NCBI GenBank assembly: GCA_030451965.1
Contig: JAKDNE010000147.1
Span: 1-7,716, forward strand
Direction of reading: 5' to 3'
DNA: 7,716 nucleotides
DNA from: Brachybacterium sp.
GTDB lineage: Bacteria; Actinomycetota; Actinomycetes; Actinomycetales; Dermabacteraceae
Both the position numbers and the translations under genes were made by a program. The notes under the pieces were generated by a model. That model searched no databases, had not been told where the DNA came from, and saw nothing but the letters and a program-made list of their open reading frames with translations. Shown here piece by piece: positions 1 to 4,897 of the stretch (position 1 is its first letter; each line of letters starts with the position of its first letter).

Positions 1-15
1 GGCCGGAGAGGTCAT
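1..15 (-). CDS. Start of a divergent gene, cut by the window edge (first five codons only)
   Basis: On the minus strand an ATG at 15-13 is followed by four sense codons (T-S-P-A) before the edge. The plus-strand bases at 20-25 read as AAGGAG on the minus strand, a good Shine-Dalgarno sequence four bases before the ATG. This pairing is the only evidence. If real, the gene is transcribed away from the MarR gene at 138, so the two share a 122-base divergent control region, a common arrangement for MarR regulators and their targets. The product cannot be identified from five residues. Confidence 0.45.
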
Positions 16-137
16 GATGCTCCTTCGAGGACGGCGATGCGCCCCGCTGCCCGCGGCGCACCGGGACCAGTGTCGCACGAGTAGTTAGCTTAGCGAGAGA
101 TAAGCCGGGCGAGTCGGTTGTCGTTAGGCTGAGGGTC
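16..137. promoter_or_regulatory. Divergent intergenic region upstream of the MarR gene
   Basis: This gap has no open frame of its own. It contains an 18-base inverted repeat at 88-105 (GCTTA, eight bases, TAAGC), a size suitable for a dimeric winged-helix regulator, so it may be an autoregulatory operator. The stretch around 81-103 is AT-richer than its surroundings, as expected for promoters. TAGGCT at 125-130 lies seven bases before the MarR ATG, where a -10 element would sit if the mRNA were leaderless. No convincing -35 was found. All assignments here are tentative. Confidence 0.35.
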
Positions 138-743
138 ATGAGCTCGTCGCAGCGCGGTGAGGACGGCCGCGATCACCCCACCGTTCCTCCTCCCCTGTTC
201 AGCATCGACTCCAGCGATCCCCGGCAGGAGCTGGTCGATCGCAGCGGCCTGAGCGCCCGGGACATCACCCAGATCGATGCGCTGATGGCCGCGCTCGCTC
301 GGCTCCGTGCAGCGGAGCAGGAGCTCGCCGATGCCTCTCTGCAGTACATGCAACTGGGGCGGACGGACATGCGCGCCCTGCATTTCCTCATCGTCGCCGA
401 GAACACCGGCACCCTCGCGACGCCGGGTGCGATCACCCAGGCCCTGGGGATCTCGAGCGCCTCGACGACGAAGCTCCTGGACCGGCTGGAAACCGCCGGT
501 CATCTCCGGCGCACCCGACATCCGGTCGACCGGCGAGCCCTGGTGGTCACCATCGAGCCCACCACACGGAGCACGGCGATGCGCACCGTGGGGGCGACCC
601 AGGCGCGCCGGGTCGACGCGGCCCGGCGCCTGCTGCCGGCCGAGCGCGACCTCGTGACCGGGTTCCTCGACGACATGGCCGAGCAGATCTCGCTGGTCGG
701 AGTGGAGTGGGGCGCCACGGAGGACGCCGGGAGCGACGGCTGA
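138..743 (+). CDS. MarR-family winged-helix transcriptional regulator
   Basis: This 201-residue protein is a probable cytoplasmic dimeric DNA-binding regulator. The winged helix is clear. The helix-turn-helix lies at about residues 97-120 (GAITQALGIS, then STTKLLDRLE as recognition helix), and the wing follows with RTRHPVDRRALVV at 125-137, including the Asp-Arg-Arg typical of MarR. Helices at about 42-72 and 155-188 would form the dimerisation region. The protein is longer than the usual 140-160 residues because of a polar, probably disordered N-terminus (about residues 1-35). No strong Shine-Dalgarno precedes the ATG (GAGG is only three bases away), so translation may be leaderless or start further inside. 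It sits upstream of the aminotransferase operon on the same strand and is the best candidate for its control. The effector is unknown. Confidence 0.9.
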   Translation: MSSSQRGEDGRDHPTVPPPLFSIDSSDPRQELVDRSGLSARDITQIDALMAALARLRAAEQELADASLQYMQLGRTDMRALHFLIVAENTGTLATPGAITQALGISSASTTKLLDRLETAGHLRRTRHPVDRRALVVTIEPTTRSTAMRTVGATQARRVDAARRLLPAERDLVTGFLDDMAEQISLVGVEWGATEDAGSDG

Positions 744-749
744 CAGGCG

Positions 750-797
750 CCGACCTACCGATCGGTCGGGTCGATGACCTGCGCGGGAGAAATCCCG
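750..797 (+). terminator. Two hairpins after the MarR stop; possible terminator and a palindromic site
   Basis: Seven bases after the MarR stop, CCGACC at 750-755 pairs with GGTCGG at 764-769 around an eight-base loop. The perfect palindrome ACCGATCGGT (757-766) overlaps it and resembles sites bound by TetR-type dimers. A second small hairpin follows: CGGGA (784-788), GAAA tetraloop, TCCCG (793-797). Neither has a U-tract, so this would be an atypical terminator of the kind common in GC-rich bacteria. A protein-binding role for the palindrome is an alternative. Confidence 0.35.
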
Positions 798-819
798 GAG
801 TGTCGCCAGGACCGGGTAC

Positions 820-849
820 TTGACGGAGTGAGCACCCCCGGGTGAGAGT
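820..849 (+). promoter_or_regulatory. Candidate promoter of the aminotransferase/hydrolase/dehydrogenase operon
   Basis: TTGACG at 820-825 is a good -35. GAGAGT at 844-849, after an 18-base spacer, is a weak -10. Transcription would start near 856, leaving a leader of about 90 bases. The -35 context (ACTTGACG) and the AGAGTCT following are shared with the promoter at 4830-4857, which suggests related polymerase or regulator contacts. Confidence 0.45.
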
Positions 850-858
850 CTGCTCACC
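841..858. promoter_or_regulatory. Inverted repeat over the candidate -10; possible operator
   Basis: GGTGAG (841-846) and CTCACC (853-858) are perfect inverted arms around six bases. They cover the candidate -10 and start point, a classic repressor position. An overlapping pair, GTGAGCA (828-834) and TGCTCAC (851-857), gives a competing seven-base stem. Whether this acts as DNA (MarR operator) or RNA (leader hairpin) cannot be told from sequence. Confidence 0.35.
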
Positions 859-884
859 GGCACCCACTTGCCAGACGGGGTGAT

Positions 885-916
885 CTTCGCTATGTGGCCG
901 GGCGTGAGGAGCGAAG
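885..916 (+). promoter_or_regulatory. Leader hairpin before the aminotransferase gene
   Basis: CTTCGCT (885-891) pairs perfectly with AGCGAAG (910-916) around an 18-base loop, within the predicted 5' untranslated leader. It ends 17 bases before the AGGAGG Shine-Dalgarno at 934-939. It could affect mRNA stability or translation. I do not recognise a known riboswitch class. Confidence 0.3.
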
Positions 917-946
917 TCGCCCTGCATCGTGACAGGAGGTTCCCCC

Positions 947-2206
947 ATGGACACCACCATCTTCGAGCAGCACGAGTCCGAGATCCGCGGCTACTGCCGC
1001 GCGTATCCCACGGTGTTCGCGTCCGCCTCCAATGCTCGCCAGGTCGATGAGGACGGCACCAGCTACATCGACTTCTTCGCCGGCGCCGGAGTGCTGAACT
1101 TCGGGCACAACAACCCGACGATGAAGGAGGCGATGATCGACTTCCTCCAGGCGGACGGCGTGGCGCACAGCCTGGACACCTACACCACCACGAAGCGGGA
1201 CTTCATCGCTCGCTTCCACGAGGTGATCCTCGCCCCGCGGGGCATGGACCACAAGATGCAGTTCATGGGGCCGACGGGCTCCAACGCGATCGAGGCGGCA
1301 CTCAAACTGGCCCGCCTGGCCACCGGTCGGCGCGAGATCGTCGCCTTCAGCCACGGCTTCCACGGCATGACCCTCGGCTCCCTCGCGGCGACCGCGAACC
1401 ACGCCTTCCGCCAGTGGGCCGGCGTGCCGCTCACGGACGTCGTGCGCCTGCCCTTCGAGACCGCCCCCGGAGGCCGCACCGGGATCGCCGACTACAGGGC
1501 CGCATTGCAGGACCCCTCCAGCGGGGTCACTCCGCCCGCGGCCTTCCTCGTCGAGCCGGTCCAGGCCGAGGGCGGGGTCAATGTCGCCAGTCGCGAGTGG
1601 CTGCACGAGATCCAGGACCTCGCACGTGAGGTCGGCGCGCTGTTCATCATCGATGACATCCAGGCCGCCGTCGGCCGCACCGGCGGGTACTTCTCCTTCG
1701 ACGGGATGGATCTGGACCCGGACATCATCGCCCTGGCCAAGGGGCTCGGTGGCTTCGGCACCCCGATCGCGATGACGCTGAACAAGCCCGAGGTCGACGC
1801 CCACTGGTCGCCGGGCGCCCACACCGGCACCTTCCGCGGGCAGGGGCTGTCCTTCGTCGCAGGCACCGTCGCGCTGGACTACTTCACGGATGAGGCGTTC
1901 CTCGCCGACGTGCTCGCCAAGGGCCAGACGATGCGCGAGGCGCTCGAGGCCATCGCTGCGAAGCACCCGGACAAGGGCTGGGAGGTGCGCGGCCGCGGCA
2001 TGATGCAGGCGCTGGACACGGGGGACGGCGCGTTCGCCAAGCGGATCCAGCAGGAGTGCTTCGAGCGGGGCCTGCTGGTCGGCCCGTGCGGGAGCGGAGG
2101 GCGGGTGATCAAGCTGATCCCGCCGCTGACGATCCCGGAGGCGGACCTGGAGGAGGGCCTCGCCCTGTTCGAGCAGGCCATCGACGCCGCGGCGAAGGCC
2201 GTCTGA
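947..2206 (+). CDS. ectB: EctB-type class III aminotransferase (diaminobutyrate:2-oxoglutarate transaminase family)
   Basis: This 419-residue cytoplasmic PLP enzyme resembles EctB throughout and has its usual length (about 420). EctB interconverts L-2,4-diaminobutyrate and aspartate semialdehyde, with glutamate/2-oxoglutarate as partner. Visible signatures are FFAGAG at 43-48, FGHNNP at 52-57, the phosphate-binding GPTGSN at 108-113, FHGMTLGS at 138-145, E203 in LVEP, D236 in IIDDIQ for the PLP ring nitrogen, the Schiff-base lysine K265 in ALAKGLGG, and HTGTFRG at 292-298. The ATG at 947 is chosen because AGGAGG (934-939) lies seven bases upstream; an in-frame GTG at 929 lies before that ribosome site. 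It is first in a three-gene operon and its stop overlaps the next start. No ectA or ectC is present. With a hydrolase and dehydrogenase downstream it probably runs in the catabolic direction, as DoeD does in ectoine degraders. Family is confident; the physiological substrate is inferred. Confidence 0.85.
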   Translation: MDTTIFEQHESEIRGYCRAYPTVFASASNARQVDEDGTSYIDFFAGAGVLNFGHNNPTMKEAMIDFLQADGVAHSLDTYTTTKRDFIARFHEVILAPRGMDHKMQFMGPTGSNAIEAALKLARLATGRREIVAFSHGFHGMTLGSLAATANHAFRQWAGVPLTDVVRLPFETAPGGRTGIADYRAALQDPSSGVTPPAAFLVEPVQAEGGVNVASREWLHEIQDLAREVGALFIIDDIQAAVGRTGGYFSFDGMDLDPDIIALAKGLGGFGTPIAMTLNKPEVDAHWSPGAHTGTFRGQGLSFVAGTVALDYFTDEAFLADVLAKGQTMREALEAIAAKHPDKGWEVRGRGMMQALDTGDGAFAKRIQQECFERGLLVGPCGSGGRVIKLIPPLTIPEADLEEGLALFEQAIDAAAKAV

Positions 2207-3414
2207 TGCGCCTCCGGTCCGATATGACCTTCGCGCCCGAGGAGTACCAGCGGAGGATCGCGGAGCTGCGGCAGCGGATGGCGCAGCGGGAGCTGGACGC
2301 GGTGATCATCACCGACCCCGAGAACCTGATGTACCTCACGGACTACCAGACCACCGGGTACTCCTTCTTCCAGGCCCTGGTCGTGCCGCTGGCGGCCGAC
2401 TCGGTGATGATCACCCGTGCGCTCGAGGAGTCCAACGTGATCGCGCGGACCTGGGTGGAGCACACCCGGCCGTATCCCGACGACGGCGACGCGATCCTGG
2501 AGCTGGTCAGCACTCTGCGTGACCTGCGGCTGGGGGACTCCCGGGTGGGGTACGAGCGCAACAGCTACTACTTCCCCGCCTACCAGCAGGATCGCATCCA
2601 CGAGGCCTTCGGCGAGGGCCTGGTGGACTGCTTCGGGATCGTCGAGGAGGGGCGGATCCGCAAGTCCCCTGCCGAGATCGAGGTGATGCAGCTCGCGGCC
2701 TACGCCGGGGAGGCCGGGATGGCGGCCGGTCTGTACACCGCGATGTCCGGCGCCACCGAGAACGATGTGGCTGCCGCCATCACCTCGGCGATGTTCCGCG
2801 CCGGCGGGGAGTTCCCGGCGGTCCTGCCCTATGTCGCCTCCGGGCCCCGTTCGATGATCGGCCATTCCACCTGGGAAGGGCGCATGATCAGGCCCGGGGA
2901 GCACGTGTTCCTCGAGGTGGGCGGCTGCTACCGGAGATATCACACGGCCATGATGCGCACTGTGGTCAACGGGGCGCTCTCGGACTCGATGCACTCCGCG
3001 CAGGAGCTGATGAAGCAGACGCTGGCGGAGCTGCGTGCCCTGATGAAGCCAGGGGTGACCATCTCCGAGATCGCGGAGCTGACCCGCTCCCGCATCGAGA
3101 GCAATGACGTGGGGGCGAAGCTGGTCACCCGCGCCGGCTATTCGATCGGGATCGCGTTCCCGCCGTCCTGGGACGAGGGCTACATCGTCTCCCTGCTGGA
3201 GGGCGACGAACGACAGCTCGAGGAGGGGATGACCTTCCATCTGCTGCCGTGGATGTGGGGGGTGGACGGGAACAAGACCGTCGGCATCTCCGACACGGTG
3301 CACGTCACGAAGGACGGCTGCGAATCGTTCTTCACCCTGCCGGAGGACTTCACCGTCCACGAGAGCTCCGCCCGTTCGGTCCCCACCGGCGCCGTCCTCG
3401 CGCCGCGCTTCTGA
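2206..3414 (+). CDS. doeA: M24-fold hydrolase of the ectoine hydrolase (DoeA/EutD) type
   Basis: The protein has 402 residues, close to ectoine hydrolases (about 400). It has an N-terminal creatinase-like domain (about 1-150, with TDPENLMYLTDY near 36-47) and a C-terminal pita-bread M24 domain (about 158-385). The metal ligands of M24 peptidases are replaced: Asp by E237 in FLEVGG, Asp by A248, His by Y312 or a neighbour in GYSIGIAFPP, Glu by L347 in FHLLP, Glu by S362 in ISDTV. This pattern, plus CYRRYH at 241-246, matches the metal-free ectoine hydrolase group, where a glutamate is reported to attack the substrate; E237 is my candidate. Such enzymes open ectoine to N-acetyl-diaminobutyrate. 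The start overlaps the aminotransferase stop by one base, implying translational coupling; ATG 2224 is an alternative. A related amidohydrolase acting on another substrate is possible. The family is clear; the exact substrate is less certain. Confidence 0.75.
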   Translation: MRLRSDMTFAPEEYQRRIAELRQRMAQRELDAVIITDPENLMYLTDYQTTGYSFFQALVVPLAADSVMITRALEESNVIARTWVEHTRPYPDDGDAILELVSTLRDLRLGDSRVGYERNSYYFPAYQQDRIHEAFGEGLVDCFGIVEEGRIRKSPAEIEVMQLAAYAGEAGMAAGLYTAMSGATENDVAAAITSAMFRAGGEFPAVLPYVASGPRSMIGHSTWEGRMIRPGEHVFLEVGGCYRRYHTAMMRTVVNGALSDSMHSAQELMKQTLAELRALMKPGVTISEIAELTRSRIESNDVGAKLVTRAGYSIGIAFPPSWDEGYIVSLLEGDERQLEEGMTFHLLPWMWGVDGNKTVGISDTVHVTKDGCESFFTLPEDFTVHESSARSVPTGAVLAPRF

Positions 3415-3427
3415 GAGCTTCTGAGAG
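3408..3427 (+). repeat. Perfect 10-base tandem repeat across the hydrolase stop codon
   Basis: CTTCTGAGAG occurs twice head to tail at 3408-3417 and 3418-3427. The first copy carries the TGA stop of the hydrolase gene (3412-3414). The second copy feeds directly into GAGAGGAG (3423-3430), the Shine-Dalgarno for the dehydrogenase at 3440. It looks like a small slippage duplication that lengthened the gap between the two genes. Confidence 0.8.
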
Positions 3428-3439
3428 GAGCCGCCCCCT

Positions 3440-4816
3440 ATGACCACGCTGACTGCCATCGATCCCACCACCGGACGCGTCGTGCGTGAGGTGCCCGCCG
3501 CGACCCCGGCGGAGATCACCGCGCTCATCGACCGTTCCCAGTCCGCCTACGGATCATGGAAGGACACGACCCTCGCCGAGCGCGCGGACGTTCTGCGCCG
3601 GGTCGCCACCTATCTGCGCGAGCACACCGAGGAGCTCGCGCCCCTGATGACCGAGGAGATGGGCAAGCCCATCGGGGAGGCCCGCGGGGAGGTCGCGAAA
3701 TCGGCGTGGGCCGCCGAGCATTATGCCGAGTTCGGTCCCGAGTACCTCGCCGACGAGCACCTGGCCTCGGACGCGACCTCGTCGTTCGTGCAGTACCTGC
3801 CGCTGGGTCCGGTGCTGGGGATCCTGCCCTGGAATGCCCCGTTCTGGGTCGCTTTCCGCTTCTGCGCCCCGGCGCTGATGGCCGGGAACACCTGCATCAT
3901 GAAGCACGACCCCCACGTGCCGGGCTGCGCAGCCGCGCTCGAGGAGGTGTTCCGGAAGGCCGGTGCCCCCGACGGCGTGTTCCAGACCCTGCTGGCGCAG
4001 ACCGAGGATGTCGAGCAGGCGATCCGTGACCCCCGCGTCCAGGCGGTCTCCTTCACCGGCTCCGACCGTGCAGGGGCGACCGTCGCCTCGATCGCCGCGA
4101 GCGAGATCAAGCCCGCAGTGCTCGAGCTCGGCGGCTCCGACCCCTGCATCGTGCTGGCCGATGCGGACCTCGCCAAGGCCGCGGAGGTCTCGGCGCTCTC
4201 GCGGATCATCAACGCCGGCCAGTCCTGCATCGCCGCGAAGCGGATGATCGTGGAGCGGTCCGTGCACGACGAGTTCGTGGAGCTGCTCGCCGCGCAGCTG
4301 CGGGATCTGGTGGTCGGCGATCCCCGCGATCCGGCCACGAAGGTGGGGCCGATCGCTCGCGAGCAGCTGCGCGAGGGCCTCCATCGACAGGTCACCACCA
4401 GCGTCGAGGCCGGCGCCACGCTGGTGCTCGGCGGCGAGATGCCGGCGGGGGAGGGCTTCTTCTATCCGGTCACGCTGCTGACCGGGGTCCAGCCGGGGAT
4501 GACCGTCTGCACCGAGGAGACCTTCGGGCCGATCGCCGTGGTGATCGCCGCGGACGATGCGGAGCACGCGCTCGCCCTGGCCAATGACACGCCCTACGGT
4601 CTCGGCGCCGCGATCTGGACCGAGACCGAGCGGGGAGTGGGGATGGCGCGCCGCATCGAGGCGGGACAGGTCTCGGTCAACGGGATCGTGAAGTCCGATC
4701 CGCGCCTGCCCTCCGGCGGGATCAAGCGCTCCGGATACGGGCGCGAGCTCGGCCCCCACGGCATCCGCGAGTTCACCAACGCCCAGCAGGTCTGGGTGGG
4801 GCCGGTGAGAGCCTGA
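3440..4816 (+). CDS. NAD(P)-dependent aldehyde (semialdehyde) dehydrogenase
   Basis: This 458-residue cytoplasmic ALDH-superfamily enzyme oxidises an aldehyde to a carboxylate. It most resembles the shorter succinate-semialdehyde dehydrogenases of the GabD1 type. All key residues are present: N132 in ILPWNAPFW (oxyanion), K155 in CIMKHD (cofactor ribose), the FTGS turn at 205-208, the general base E229 in LELGG, the nucleophile C263 in NAGQSC, and EETFGP at 359-364. The ATG at 3440 is preceded by GAGAGGAG nine bases upstream. It is third in the operon, 25 bases after the hydrolase. The neighbouring aminotransferase would make a semialdehyde, so a DoeC-like job (aspartate semialdehyde to aspartate) is the simplest inference; succinate semialdehyde is the alternative. 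The stop is followed after 13 bases by the next promoter, with no clear terminator between. Confidence 0.88.
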   Translation: MTTLTAIDPTTGRVVREVPAATPAEITALIDRSQSAYGSWKDTTLAERADVLRRVATYLREHTEELAPLMTEEMGKPIGEARGEVAKSAWAAEHYAEFGPEYLADEHLASDATSSFVQYLPLGPVLGILPWNAPFWVAFRFCAPALMAGNTCIMKHDPHVPGCAAALEEVFRKAGAPDGVFQTLLAQTEDVEQAIRDPRVQAVSFTGSDRAGATVASIAASEIKPAVLELGGSDPCIVLADADLAKAAEVSALSRIINAGQSCIAAKRMIVERSVHDEFVELLAAQLRDLVVGDPRDPATKVGPIAREQLREGLHRQVTTSVEAGATLVLGGEMPAGEGFFYPVTLLTGVQPGMTVCTEETFGPIAVVIAADDAEHALALANDTPYGLGAAIWTETERGVGMARRIEAGQVSVNGIVKSDPRLPSGGIKRSGYGRELGPHGIREFTNAQQVWVGPVRA

Positions 4817-4825
4817 CCCCATAAG

Positions 4826-4857
4826 TATCTTGACGTCAAACTATTTAGGTGTAGAGT
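4826..4857 (+). promoter_or_regulatory. Promoter of the PrpD/ComA-like operon with a palindromic operator in its -35
   Basis: TTGACG (4830-4835), a 16-base spacer and TAGAGT (4852-4857) form a good sigma70-type promoter, predicting a start near 4864. The -35 is half of the perfect palindrome TTGACGTCAA (4830-4839). The symmetry extends imperfectly to 18 bases (4826-4843; 7 of 9 positions per arm), the size and style of many MarR sites. The MarR protein at 138-743 could act here, but that is inference. Confidence 0.6.
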
Positions 4858-4863
4858 CTTGAG

Positions 4864-4882
4864 TAAGGCAAGGCTCACCTAA
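4864..4882. promoter_or_regulatory. DtxR/IdeR-type iron box
   Basis: TAAGGCAAGGCTCACCTAA matches the actinobacterial iron-box consensus TTAGGTTAGGCTAACCTAA at 15 of 19 positions, including the AGGCT core and the complete CCTAA right end. It lies where transcription of the PrpD operon should begin (+1 to about +19), a typical repressor position. A perfect extra half-site, TTAGGTG, lies upstream at 4845-4851. DtxR/IdeR proteins bind such boxes with Fe(II) and repress, so the operon should be induced by iron limitation. The regulator gene is not in this window. Confidence 0.72.
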
Positions 4883-4897
4883 GTAGGGAGATGATGG

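Noticed and set aside
85..103. A possible iron box upstream of the MarR gene (TTAGCTTAG at its left end)
   Set aside because: Only 11 of 19 consensus positions match and the right half is poor, unlike the 15 of 19 at 4864-4882.
929..946. A GTG start for the aminotransferase six codons upstream
   Set aside because: The AGGAGG ribosome site at 934-939 would fall inside the coding region. The ATG at 947 gives the usual EctB length and N-terminus.
780..946. A known riboswitch (glycine, c-di-AMP or SAM class) in the aminotransferase leader
   Set aside because: Hairpins are present, but I could not match the conserved core of any class I know. A covariance-model search would be decisive.
868..1050. 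A short plus-strand frame starting at TTG over the aminotransferase leader and start
   Set aside because: It overlaps the real gene in another frame, lacks a ribosome site and has no recognisable sequence.
2206..3414. Xaa-Pro aminopeptidase or prolidase as the name for the M24-fold protein
   Set aside because: All five metal ligands required by these peptidases are replaced.
1879..3528. A 549-codon open frame on the minus strand across the hydrolase gene, and similar long minus-strand frames over the other genes
   Set aside because: Long antisense frames are expected in GC-rich coding DNA. The translations are rich in Arg, Gly, His and Pro with no recognisable domain, and the plus-strand proteins are clear family members.
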